Below are positions 6,364-13,442 of a stretch of DNA of 47,558 nucleotides, one piece after another. The stretch covers positions 1 through 47,558 of the IMG/VR virus record IMGVR_UViG_3300025728_000015. The stretch is one strand, 5' to 3'. Within the stretch, counting starts at the first letter, position 1. Each line of letters starts with the position of its first letter. Under the pieces are notes generated by a model. That model was given only the letters and a program-made list of their open reading frames with translations. It searched no databases and was not told the origin of the DNA. Position numbers and translations under genes: made by a program. This DNA comes from a virus.

Positions 6364-6521
6364 CTACTGAGAAATACAAAGAGGTAGTCATTGTAGAGAA
6401 AAACATTTATGGACTTATTGAGTTGATTACGTATCCCGTAAAAGGAGGGTACGGAGTAGACCTCACTCCAGAGGAAGCTGTTAAGGTAGCAAATGAACTA
6501 TTACGTTTAGCAAATAAGTAA
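6354..6521 (+). CDS. Small hypothetical protein, 55 aa
   Basis: A GAGGAGGGAAAACTAAAATG cassette precedes it, the same initiation sequence seen before several other small genes. The product is a compact alpha/beta protein with strands (VVIVEKNIYGLIELI), a glycine-rich turn, and a helix starting LTPEEAVKVANELL. An intrinsic terminator follows at once. Function unknown. Confidence 0.65.
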   Translation: MEITTEKYKEVVIVEKNIYGLIELITYPVKGGYGVDLTPEEAVKVANELLRLANK

Positions 6522-6523
6522 CT

Positions 6524-6558
6524 AAAACCCTTGGGAGGCTTGACTTCTCAGGGGTTTT
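6524..6558 (+). terminator. Intrinsic terminator overlapping a promoter
   Basis: AAAACCCTTGGGAG (6524-6537) pairs, with wobbles, with the arm ending GGGGTTTT at 6558. The loop and 3' arm contain the -35 element of the following promoter (6540-6545), so ending one transcript and starting the next share the same bases. Confidence 0.75.
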
Positions 6559-6568
6559 CGTGTATCAT
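6540..6568 (+). promoter_or_regulatory. SigA-type promoter inside the terminator
   Basis: TTGACT (6540-6545), 17 bases, then TATCAT (6563-6568). It drives the HNH endonuclease gene. The spacer consists largely of the 3' half of the terminator stem. Confidence 0.65.
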
Positions 6569-6604
6569 ATTAGGTATCAATGAAAACATAGAGGAGAGAT
6601 TAAT

Positions 6605-7294
6605 ATGAGTACATGGAATAGTAGAATAGCGGAAGAGATGGAAAACATTAAAGCGAGCTTTATATCTGAAGAGGAAGCTAGAAAGATAATGATGGAGTCG
6701 ATCGGGATTGAAACTAAAGAGATTGTCACAAGTGGAGTTAAGAAACCTTTCGATAAGAAATTCACTAAGAATAAATTTGAGAAGTGGGCAGACATTGAAG
6801 GTTATTCAGGTTGGTACAAAATCTCTACAGCAGGACGTGTCTGGAGTGCTTACTCTGGTAAGATATTGAAACCTAATCCGCATGTACATAGTGGATACCT
6901 TAAGACTCGCTTGAAGCACCCTATAGAGGGATATCACACTACTCCTTACATTCACCGCTTAGTGGCTCAAACATTCCTGCCTAATCCAGAAAACAAACCT
7001 GAAGTGAATCACAATGACGGCAATAGAGCAAACTGCTCAGTATGGAATCTTTCTTGGATGACTAAAGAGGAAAACATCCGTCACGCTCAAATGCACGGTC
7101 TTGGAAACATCAAGTTGAAACCTATTGAGGTTCAATCAATCTATTACCTTTGCTGGGCGACTGATATGACTCAAGACGAAATAGGTGAGATTTACGGAGT
7201 CTCAAGAGGAATGGTGTCAGCCATCAAGAATAGATCGTCTTGGGAGTTTATGACCGACAATAAAGTACAAGCTGAAATGGGGTTGTTTGAATGA
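6605..7294 (+). CDS. HNH homing endonuclease (NUMOD4 type)
   Basis: The 229-residue protein has a NUMOD4-like DNA-binding segment (about 61-90, ADIEGYSGWYKISTAGRVW), then an HNH domain (about 116-162) with HRLVAQTF, VNHNDGN (His136) and NLSW...EENIRHA, and a C-terminal helix-turn-helix (about 186-212, TQDEIGEIYGVSRGMVSAI). It is a stand-alone nuclease of the kind that spreads itself into related phages. An extra helical N-terminus of about 60 residues is unusual. GAGGAGAG precedes the ATG. It has its own promoter, typical of an inserted selfish gene. Confidence 0.9.
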   Translation: MSTWNSRIAEEMENIKASFISEEEARKIMMESIGIETKEIVTSGVKKPFDKKFTKNKFEKWADIEGYSGWYKISTAGRVWSAYSGKILKPNPHVHSGYLKTRLKHPIEGYHTTPYIHRLVAQTFLPNPENKPEVNHNDGNRANCSVWNLSWMTKEENIRHAQMHGLGNIKLKPIEVQSIYYLCWATDMTQDEIGEIYGVSRGMVSAIKNRSSWEFMTDNKVQAEMGLFE

Positions 7295-7410
7295 AACGTT
7301 TCATGTGCTTTATAGGGTTTCATTTCTGGATAAGACATATACATTACTTTGAAGGTGTAGTCATGGCAGATTATATAGAATGTAAAGACTGTAAGAAGAG
7401 AGGGGACTAA
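7291..7410 (+). CDS. Small Cys-rich hypothetical protein, 39 aa
   Basis: The ATG overlaps the end of the endonuclease gene (ATGA). The protein has Cys6, His/aromatic residues, and a C-terminal CKDC pair in a charged tail, so a small metal-binding peptide is possible. No clear ribosome-binding site other than GGGG upstream. It probably depends on translational coupling. Confidence 0.5.
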   Translation: MKRFMCFIGFHFWIRHIHYFEGVVMADYIECKDCKKRGD

Positions 7411-7491
7411 ATGTTAGGAGATGAAATTCTGTCCATCTTTTTCATAGTTGCGATGTGGATTTACATTTTAGTTATAACTCATAAGAAATAA
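7411..7491 (+). CDS. Tiny membrane peptide, 26 aa
   Basis: It starts immediately after the previous stop with AAGAGAGGGGAC upstream. Residues 6-22 (ILSIFFIVAMWIYILVI) form one transmembrane helix, followed by His-Lys-Lys. A one-pass membrane peptide is predicted. A terminator follows directly. Role unknown. Confidence 0.5.
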   Translation: MLGDEILSIFFIVAMWIYILVITHKK

Positions 7492-7494
7492 GAG

Positions 7495-7523
7495 AGAGGG
7501 AGCTGAAAAGCTACCCTCTTTTT
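7495..7523 (+). terminator. Intrinsic terminator between converging genes
   Basis: AGAGGGAGCT (7495-7504) pairs with AGCT-A-CCCTCT (7509-7519) around GAAA, followed by TTTTT. It ends the endonuclease unit and overlaps the stop of the opposing gene at 7511. The apex sequence CTGAAAAG recurs in two other terminators. Confidence 0.85.
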
Positions 7524-7900
7524 AGTTGCTCCATTAAGATATTGATTATCTCCTGTTGCTTATCTATAATGGCTTCATATTTAGCTGTGAGAGCTTTAAA
7601 GTCCTCTGAGGTAGTTTTATACTCCTGAGGTACTACAACCTCTCTAGCGAGCTCCTGAGCCTTCTTAGAGTACCTGTAGAGCATATCATTGACTGCGAGC
7701 TCAGTCTTGTAGAAAATATCTCCAGTGTCCATTAACATGTAGGAAATCATTATCTCACCGTTTTCTAAATAGCGATTGATTATCTTGATCGTTCCCTCTT
7801 CAGTGATATATTCTTTTCCTTTAGCGTACTTCTTTGACTTCTTAAGAAATCCAACTCGATTGCTTTCACTCATCTTACGTCCTTCTGCTTTACGGTTCAT
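7511..7900 (-). CDS. Hypothetical protein, 129 aa, lone leftward gene
   Basis: AAGGAGGCGGTAAC precedes the ATG on the minus strand. The N-terminus is basic (about 30 residues), a middle beta-rich segment resembles a small barrel (EYITEEGTIKIINRYLENG), and the last 45 residues form a helix ending DKQQEIINILMEQL. A basic arm plus a coiled coil would suit a DNA-binding or regulatory protein. It is the only leftward gene between 1 and 28829. No family is recognised. Confidence 0.7.
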   Translation of the reverse strand: MNRKAEGRKMSESNRVGFLKKSKKYAKGKEYITEEGTIKIINRYLENGEIMISYMLMDTGDIFYKTELAVNDMLYRYSKKAQELAREVVVPQEYKTTSEDFKALTAKYEAIIDKQQEIINILMEQLKRG

Positions 7901-8010
7901 GTTACCGCCTCCTTAGTTTTACTTACACGACTATTCTACGCAGGTTGTCCGAAAAGTATACATACATTCTAGAAAAAAGTTTTGCGAAAAGTTGTGTGGC
8001 GAAACCTCAA

Positions 8011-8043
8011 AAGTGTATGGCTGAAAAGCTGTGCACTTATTTT
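8011..8043 (+). terminator. Terminator-like hairpin
   Basis: AAGTGTATGGC (8011-8021) pairs with GCTGTGCACTT (8028-8038), eleven pairs with three wobbles, followed by ATTTT. The apex CTGAAAAG matches two other terminators here. What it terminates on the plus strand is unclear; it may stop read-through from upstream. Confidence 0.55.
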
Positions 8044-8088
8044 GTATCCTGTCAAGGTAATTATTTTAAAAGATTTTGTAACTTTTTG

Positions 8089-8117
8089 TTGACAACAATT
8101 TAGGACATGTGTATAAT
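8089..8117 (+). promoter_or_regulatory. Perfect consensus SigA promoter
   Basis: TTGACA (8089-8094), 17 bases, TATAAT (8112-8117). It is followed at once by the inverted repeat GTTCTT-7 nt-AAGAAC (8118-8136), which could be an operator or a 5' RNA hairpin. It is the only fully consensus promoter noted and is expected to be strong from the start of infection unless repressed. Confidence 0.9.
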
Positions 8118-8159
8118 GTTCTTTAGAGAGAAGAACAACATTAGAGAAAACAAACAAGC

Positions 8160-8186
8160 TTGAAAGTTCGAACGTTAGTGAGAACA
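8160..8186 (+). repeat. Dispersed 26/27-nt element, copy 2
   Basis: Matches 3642-3667 apart from the short variable spacer. Here it lies about 43 bases downstream of the consensus promoter's -10 element, inside the presumed transcript leader. Confidence 0.55.
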
Positions 8187-8229
8187 AAAGACCTTGTACT
8201 TCATTACATTACGTACTATCAATTATATC

Positions 8230-8258
8230 TTGATTAAGCATATCCGTTGGTGTATAAT
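8230..8258 (+). promoter_or_regulatory. SigA-type promoter before terS
   Basis: TTGATT (8230-8235), 17 bases, TATAAT (8253-8258). A second TATAAT follows a few bases later. The terS start is about 35 bases downstream. Confidence 0.8.
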
Positions 8259-8294
8259 GTATAATATAAACTATTGAGATAAGGAGAGACGGAA

Positions 8295-8801
8295 ATGATA
8301 CACAATCACGAAGTAAAGAACGTAAAGTTTCCTGCTGATCCTCCTGAGTGGAACGGAATCAGCTTTAAGAACTTTAAAGAAAAGCATCGCATCCTCAACA
8401 GGGAGTTGATGGCTTCAGGAATGAACTATCGGAAGATTGCTTCTAAGTATGACTATCGACTGGACAGTTTGTACCGTATAGCTCGTATGCCCGCCTCTAG
8501 AGCATACCGAGACTGGCTAGGTGCTAGCGCTAGGGATACTCAGATTGCAGATGCTCACGAGGTTCTGAGGCACCTCACAGACATCTTAAGAGAGGATGCC
8601 TACGATGAGCATGTCACTCCAGCAGGAATGATTGTCACTAAGAAGACGGACACGAAGGATCGTTTGAAAGCGGCGGAGACTTTAGCTAAGGCGTTTGGCA
8701 TGTTTGAGAATAAAACTCAGGATACTTCAAACGTTATTGTTGTTGACATTGAAGGAGAAGACGAGGATGATGATATTTTAACTATAGAGAGTGGGGAATA
8801 A
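8295..8801 (+). CDS. terS: Terminase small subunit
   Basis: The 168-residue protein has an N-terminal helix-turn-helix-like region (about 30-65, NRELMASGMNYRKIASKYDY), a helical middle, and KDRLKAAETLAKAFGMF (about 119-135), a typical small-terminase segment, followed by an acidic tail. Small terminases recognise phage DNA and feed it to the large subunit. Position before terL supports this, although a structured intergenic RNA and two small genes lie between them. ATAAGGAGAG precedes the ATG. Confidence 0.8.
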   Translation: MIHNHEVKNVKFPADPPEWNGISFKNFKEKHRILNRELMASGMNYRKIASKYDYRLDSLYRIARMPASRAYRDWLGASARDTQIADAHEVLRHLTDILREDAYDEHVTPAGMIVTKKTDTKDRLKAAETLAKAFGMFENKTQDTSNVIVVDIEGEDEDDDILTIESGE

Positions 8802-8802
8802 A

Positions 8803-8970
8803 ATGAAAGTACAAGAGTTCATAGTGAGGTTTAACGGTGAAGCTATTGATAAGGATCAACTCGAGAGGATTATCTACAAAGGTCTTCAATGGTATGAGGA
8901 TATTCACTGGAAGCAGTATGTTGTTACTAAAGAGGGACGACCTGAAGAGGGAGGCGACTTAGATGATTAG
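8803..8970 (+). CDS. Small hypothetical protein, 55 aa
   Basis: It starts one base after terS ends, with GTGGGGAATAAA upstream as a weak site. The product is compact, with a beta strand (VQEFIVRFNG), a helix and a Trp-rich middle (QWYEDIHWKQYVV), and an acidic tail. Its stop overlaps the next start. No family recognised. Confidence 0.55.
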   Translation: MKVQEFIVRFNGEAIDKDQLERIIYKGLQWYEDIHWKQYVVTKEGRPEEGGDLDD

Positions 8971-9139
8971 TACATTCATATTAGCATGTTTCTTACTACT
9001 TATGATGATGTCAAGCTTTGTAGTCGGGATGGTTATTACTTACATGGCTTTCAGAGATAAAACTTTGAAGATATTGGACAATGAAGATATGCCTTCCGTT
9101 TATAAACTAACAGTAATTAAAAAACTTTTTGATAAATAG
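8963..9139 (+). CDS. Small membrane protein, 58 aa
   Basis: The ATG lies within the end of the previous gene, after GAGGGAGGCGAC. Residues 2-30 form one long, Met-rich transmembrane segment, followed by a charged cytoplasmic tail of about 28 residues. The promoter of the large ncRNA begins right at its stop codon. Role unknown. Confidence 0.6.
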   Translation: MISTFILACFLLLMMMSSFVVGMVITYMAFRDKTLKILDNEDMPSVYKLTVIKKLFDK

Positions 9140-9169
9140 TTGACAAGCTATATAGAAATATGCTATTAT
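9140..9169 (+). promoter_or_regulatory. Promoter of the terL-leader ncRNA
   Basis: TTGACA (9140-9145), 18 bases, TATTAT (9164-9169) with an extended -10 TG at 9161-9162. The -35 starts one base after the preceding stop codon. Transcription is expected near 9176. Confidence 0.85.
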
Positions 9170-9175
9170 GTTAGT

Positions 9176-9727
9176 AGTTGATAAAGAGAGGTAACTCATA
9201 AGAGGCTCTCTGTAAGACTCCTCCTCCTGAGGAATATCACAAGTGAAATGCGAAAGCTAGAAACTTGTGCTTTCCTTTGAAGGTTCTCTCAAAAGTTAAA
9301 CGCAGGGCTGATGAATCGTTACGAGCGAGCCGACACAATAGAAGCTAAGTAGAGAACCTTGAAAGGAAAGTATACGAGTGCTTTCTAAAGAGTCTTTTTA
9401 TAGTGCAAGACATAAGCTTCAGAGATTACGGCTCTGGAGCTTCCTCCTGCCCTGAGTTCAGGTCAACCTGTAATTATGAACCTTACAGCAGTGGTTCAAG
9501 TCCACGTTGGGGCATCCCTCCTTTTTGAAAACTAGAGAGGATTAAGACCTTTAGGTTTATGATACTCATTGCGAGTCACCAACCGAAGATAAGGCAACCT
9601 CCCTCCTAAAGAAATCCTCGAGACCTCCTCCGAGGCGCACCACCGATGCGCAAAAACTGGAACCTGTGAGATCACGCCTAAGTGCAAAGATAAGATGACT
9701 CTTCCTCTCTAGTTTTGAGAAAGGAGC
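9176..9727 (+). ncRNA. Large structured RNA, about 550 nt, upstream of terL (ROOL/GOLLD-like candidate)
   Basis: There is no convincing ORF, a strong promoter in front, and a series of stems: 9185-9190 with 9206-9211; 9238-9244 with 9263-9269; a 20-base stem 9270-9289 with 9351-9370 (19 of 20 pair); 9414-9424 with 9432-9442; a tRNA-like domain 9448-9514; and a 24-base stem 9518-9541 with 9703-9726. The last arm covers the ribosome-binding site of terL. Size, phage location and a tRNA-like part recall the GOLLD and ROOL giant RNAs. Membership is inference. It may be a leader of the terL mRNA or a separately processed RNA; no terminator is seen before terL. Confidence 0.7.
9448..9514 (+). other. 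tRNA-like domain inside the structured RNA
   Basis: TGCCCTG (9448-9454) pairs with TGGGGCA (9508-9514) as an acceptor-like stem. GTGG-TTCAAGT-CCAC (9491-9505) is a classic T arm with consensus loop. CTGTAA/TTACAG (9468-9473 with 9483-9488) forms an anticodon-like stem with a nine-base loop. The D arm is missing or merged with the CAGG/CCTG hairpin. At 67 nt it is probably not a working tRNA but a mimic or relic. Confidence 0.5.
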
Positions 9728-9733
9728 ATTTCT

Positions 9734-11002
9734 ATGAGTAATGATATTCCTCTAAAGATATCATTCAAGAAGCGCTTCTTCAATGAATGTTATCTTCCAA
9801 CGTTAAGTAATAAAAATCGTATCCTCATCTTCTACGGAGGGGCTGGATCAGGAAAGTCTGTATGGGCATTCCAACGACAGGTGATGATTTACCTCAAAAG
9901 TAAAGAACCTCGAAAGTGTTTAGTAGTCAGAAAGGTTGGAGCCACTATACGTGATTCAGTCTTTGCTCAGATGAAGCACACTCTATCCTCTTTTAAGATT
10001 CTAGATCGATGTAAGGTCTCAGAGTCAAACTTCACAATTACTCTTCCAAACGGAAGTCAATTTATCTTCAAAGCTATGGATGACCCCGAGAAGATCAAAT
10101 CTATTCAAGGTCTAGATGATATCATGATAGAGGAAGCTACTGAGCTTACCTTAGATGACTTCTCACAGCTTAAACTTCGATTGCGCTCTCAAAAGCCAAA
10201 CAACCAAATCGTAATGATGTTCAACCCTGTTAGTAAATCTAATTGGGTGTACAAGGAGTTCTTCAAGGACAATCCTGACTTAAAAGCTAAAGATGCTTAC
10301 ATCATGCATACAACTTACAAGGACAATAAATTCTTACCAGAGTCTTACGTGAACGGCTTGATGGAAATGATGAATTCCAATCCAGTCTACTTCCGTATCT
10401 ATGCTCTCGGAGAGTTTGCTTCACTTTCTAAGCTTATCTATACAAACTGGGAAGAGAAGCTATTTAACTTACCAGACCTTGTCTCTAAAGGTATATCTCA
10501 ACCACGTTTTGGAATGGACTTTGGTTTCACTAATGACCCGTCCACTTTAGTGGGTGTCATGGTAGATAGACCTAACAAGACAATGTATATCTTTGATGAG
10601 TACTACAAGAAAGGGGCAACCAATGAAGAAATTGCAGAAGCTATCTTTGACATGGGTTACTCGAAGCAAACTATTACAGCTGATTCTTCTGAGCCTAAGA
10701 GTATTCTAGAGATAAAGCGTAACGGTGTCCGTAAGATTAAACCTGCTAAGAAAGGCAACGACTCTCTAATGTGGGGCATTCAATTCTTACAAGGTTGGAA
10801 AATGATAGTCCATCCTAATTGCAAGGAAACTATCGAGGAACTTGAGAACTATGCTTACGTCAAAGACAAGAAAACTAACGAGTACATCAATAAGCCTATA
10901 GATGAATTCAACCACGTTCTAGATGCTTTAAGGTATGCTATGGAAGACGAGATGCCAGCAAATAGGATGAATACTGGAACGAAAGGGGCATTTGGAATTT
11001 AA
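9734..11002 (+). CDS. terL: Terminase large subunit
   Basis: The 422-residue protein has Walker A GGAGSGKS (35-42), Walker B IMIEEA (130-135), and a C-terminal RNase H-like nuclease with Asp262 (GMDFGF), Asp317 (ADSSEP) and Asp397 (HVLDALRY). This is the packaging motor ATPase and headful nuclease of the PBSX/terminase_3-like type. GAAAGGAG precedes ATG 9734, but those bases form the 3' arm of a 24-base stem, so translation may depend on RNA refolding or processing. Confidence 0.95.
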   Translation: MSNDIPLKISFKKRFFNECYLPTLSNKNRILIFYGGAGSGKSVWAFQRQVMIYLKSKEPRKCLVVRKVGATIRDSVFAQMKHTLSSFKILDRCKVSESNFTITLPNGSQFIFKAMDDPEKIKSIQGLDDIMIEEATELTLDDFSQLKLRLRSQKPNNQIVMMFNPVSKSNWVYKEFFKDNPDLKAKDAYIMHTTYKDNKFLPESYVNGLMEMMNSNPVYFRIYALGEFASLSKLIYTNWEEKLFNLPDLVSKGISQPRFGMDFGFTNDPSTLVGVMVDRPNKTMYIFDEYYKKGATNEEIAEAIFDMGYSKQTITADSSEPKSILEIKRNGVRKIKPAKKGNDSLMWGIQFLQGWKMIVHPNCKETIEELENYAYVKDKKTNEYINKPIDEFNHVLDALRYAMEDEMPANRMNTGTKGAFGI

Positions 11003-11094
11003 TGAATAGCTACAGAGCTGTAATTTATTATTTCTTTTTAAGCCTCCTTTACCTTCCTCTCAGTATATATCTTAGGATGAAAGGAGATAAATAA
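11002..11094 (+). CDS. Tiny membrane peptide between terL and portal, 30 aa
   Basis: The ATG overlaps the terL stop (TAATG) and the stop overlaps the portal ATG. The product has one hydrophobic helix (VIYYFFLSLLYLPLSIYL) and a basic end. The portal ribosome-binding site (AAAGGAG) lies in its last codons. Stop/start overlap on both sides suggests a coupled gene rather than a spacer. Confidence 0.5.
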   Translation: MNSYRAVIYYFFLSLLYLPLSIYLRMKGDK

Positions 11095-12587
11095 TGAGTC
11101 AAGAACTTCGAAACGAATACTTCTACGCACCTCATGTGTTCAATGCACCTCGAAAGTACTACCTCAAGAACATTGCAGACTTGAAAGATATCTCAATGCA
11201 GATTTACGCTTTCAATAATCGTCAGAGCGAATACAGAGAGTTGAAGAACTATTATGATAACAACACTCGAATCAATCAGAGATCCTTCGATGATCCTACG
11301 AAGCCGAACAACCGTATCAGTCACCCCTTCGCAGAAATAATCGTCAACAATGCTACGTCTTACTTCACAGGTAAGCCTATCAAGGTTCAACCTCACAAGG
11401 AGTCTAGACAGAAAGAGCTTGACCGTATTCACTTCCTCAATGAAGTAGACGACATCAACAGTGAACTAGATAGATTGTCCAACCTTTACGGACATGCTTT
11501 CGAGTTACACTGGAATGATACAATCAACGGAAAAGTTACTCCTCGCTTTAAAGCCTTATCCCCACAGAATGTCATGATGTTCCACTCAACAGACTTCGAT
11601 GAAGAGCCTATCGCTTCGGTGGTATGGACATGCGTCAGAGATACTGGAACTAATGAGATGGTCTACAACGCTACTCTCTACACGAAAGACACTGCTCAAA
11701 AGTTTTCATTCAACATGTCAGGAAAGTCAATTGTAAATATTAATCCAGACAAGCCTAAACCTCACACGATGGGATTCCTTCCGGTTATCGAGTATTTAAA
11801 TAATGAAGACAGAGCATCATCCTTCCAGAAAGTAATGGGACTCATTGATGCTTACAATACTGCTGAGTCTGATACTGTCAATGATATTGAATATTGGGCA
11901 GACAGTTATCTCGTTCTCAAGAACATGAGTGGCACTGACCCTGAAGATGTTGCAGAGTTTAAACGCAATCGTGTGATGCTTGTAGATGGAGACGGTGGTG
12001 CTGAGTTCCTTAATAAGCAAACAAACGATACTCATCTAGAGAACTTCAAAGATCGCCTCACGAGTGACATTCACAAATTCTCACAAGTACCTAACTTACA
12101 TGATGAACAGTTTGCGTCCAACTTATCAGGTACTGCTATCCGTATGAAGATTAAAGACTTAGAAGATAAAGTATCTGCAAAGGAACGAAAATTCAATAAG
12201 TCACTCCGTAAACGATACGAGATTATCTTTGCTACTCTTGATAAGGTTGACTTGGCAGAAACTACAGACTTTGTAGAATTTATCTATACAAGAAACATTC
12301 CGTTAAACTTAGTAGAGACTGCTGATATGGTTGCAAAAGCTCCAGAGGGACTATGGTCTATGAAGACTCTTCGTACACTATACGGTATCACCTACAATGA
12401 GCAGAAGGAAGTTGAGCAAATCAAGAAGGAACAAGAAGAAGCTGACAATCGACTAGCCACTGTTGATCCATTTGCACCAGCCCCTAAACCTCCAGTTGAC
12501 CCTAAAGAGCATCCTATGGGAAGCAATCAATCATCTAGTGGACAAGCTGGAAAGCCTCCAGCACCTAAGCCCTCGACACCTAAATAG
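11094..12587 (+). CDS. Portal protein (SPP1 gp6-like)
   Basis: The 497-residue protein fits the SPP1-type portal family in length and order. The N-terminal region has YYDNNTRINQRSF-like wing sequence, the middle has the stem/clip segment, and SGTAIRMKIKDLEDKVSAKERKFNKSLRK (about 350-375, abbreviated here by its ends) matches the conserved crown-side helix. A Pro/Lys-rich tail follows. Portals form the dodecameric DNA gateway at one capsid vertex. It lies directly between terL and the MuF-like gene, as expected. GAAAGGAG precedes the ATG. Confidence 0.9.
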   Translation: MSQELRNEYFYAPHVFNAPRKYYLKNIADLKDISMQIYAFNNRQSEYRELKNYYDNNTRINQRSFDDPTKPNNRISHPFAEIIVNNATSYFTGKPIKVQPHKESRQKELDRIHFLNEVDDINSELDRLSNLYGHAFELHWNDTINGKVTPRFKALSPQNVMMFHSTDFDEEPIASVVWTCVRDTGTNEMVYNATLYTKDTAQKFSFNMSGKSIVNINPDKPKPHTMGFLPVIEYLNNEDRASSFQKVMGLIDAYNTAESDTVNDIEYWADSYLVLKNMSGTDPEDVAEFKRNRVMLVDGDGGAEFLNKQTNDTHLENFKDRLTSDIHKFSQVPNLHDEQFASNLSGTAIRMKIKDLEDKVSAKERKFNKSLRKRYEIIFATLDKVDLAETTDFVEFIYTRNIPLNLVETADMVAKAPEGLWSMKTLRTLYGITYNEQKEVEQIKKEQEEADNRLATVDPFAPAPKPPVDPKEHPMGSNQSSSGQAGKPPAPKPSTPK

Positions 12588-12603
12588 AAAGGAGACTTTA
12601 TAG

Positions 12604-13377
12604 ATGGCTGATACTAAGAAGCAAGAATGGCTTGAGAGAGAAACTCGTAAGGTTCACGATACAATCACTCGAGACATCGACAAGTATCTCAACACCTTAG
12701 GCAAAGAGTATCAGCGACTCTATAAGGTTCTCACTCAAGAGGTCAAAGATTTAAACAGACAGCTAGAACTTGGACGCATCTCCTCAGATTACATGGAGTT
12801 GCGCACCAATGTTTTAATCACTCAGCTTGAAGCAAGACTTATGACTATCAAGCAAGAGATGGCTCAAGAGCTTCCTAAGAAGTTGGAATACTACGAGTCA
12901 TACTCAAGAGAAGGAATGGAAAAGATTCTCAAGAGATTGGACACTGTAGCTCTACCAGTCAGAGCGATTGAGTTTGCTACATTGTTTAACTATAAAGATT
13001 ATGATTTCCAATCGAGTATCTCCAAAGCTGGAATCACAGTAGGATCCAGACTTAATAAGGTACTCACGGAAGGGCTTGCTAAAGGTTGGGACAACCGAAA
13101 GTATGCCAAGGAGATTCAAGCAATTGAGAAGTTCACCAAGTTTGAAGCCAATCGAATAGCACGCACTGAAACTGCAAGGGTAGCTACTGAAGGTTCTCGC
13201 CGAGGAATGAAAGAGTACGGCATAGAGAGAGTCGAATGGGATGCAACACTTGAACGCAGGACGTGTCCCGTATGTGCTTCACTTCATGGTAAGAAGTTCC
13301 CAATAGATAATGCGCCTCCACTTCCAAGACATCCATTTTGCAGGTGTGTCCTACTACCTGTAGTCCCTGAATTGTAG
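12604..13377 (+). CDS. MuF-like minor head protein
   Basis: The 257-residue protein has a helical N-terminus (1-130) and the MuF core. NRIARTETARVATEGSRRGM (184-203), CPVC (221-224) and HPFCRC (243-248) form the expected zinc-binding pattern. Such proteins bind the portal and take part in head morphogenesis or DNA ejection. The position after the portal is standard. AAAGGAGAC precedes the ATG. No C-terminal toxin domain is fused. Confidence 0.9.
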   Translation: MADTKKQEWLERETRKVHDTITRDIDKYLNTLGKEYQRLYKVLTQEVKDLNRQLELGRISSDYMELRTNVLITQLEARLMTIKQEMAQELPKKLEYYESYSREGMEKILKRLDTVALPVRAIEFATLFNYKDYDFQSSISKAGITVGSRLNKVLTEGLAKGWDNRKYAKEIQAIEKFTKFEANRIARTETARVATEGSRRGMKEYGIERVEWDATLERRTCPVCASLHGKKFPIDNAPPLPRHPFCRCVLLPVVPEL

Positions 13378-13442
13378 GAACAAAATAAAATCAACTTTAT
13401 AGAAGGACTCAAAGAGGACTTCACGAAAGGGGAAAATTAAAC

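Larger units (their letters stand above)
7901..8294. other. Intergenic control region before the packaging genes
   Basis: 394 bases without a gene. It holds a terminator-like hairpin (8011-8043), a fully consensus promoter (8089-8117), a short inverted repeat just downstream (GTTCTT/AAGAAC, 8118-8136), the second copy of the dispersed element (8160-8186) and a second good promoter (8230-8258). Two promoters in series before terS suggest timed control of the structural genes. Confidence 0.7.

Noticed and set aside
9448-9514. A genuine, functional tRNA gene
   Set aside because: The D arm is missing, the anticodon loop has nine bases and the variable region is too short, so only a tRNA-like domain is claimed.
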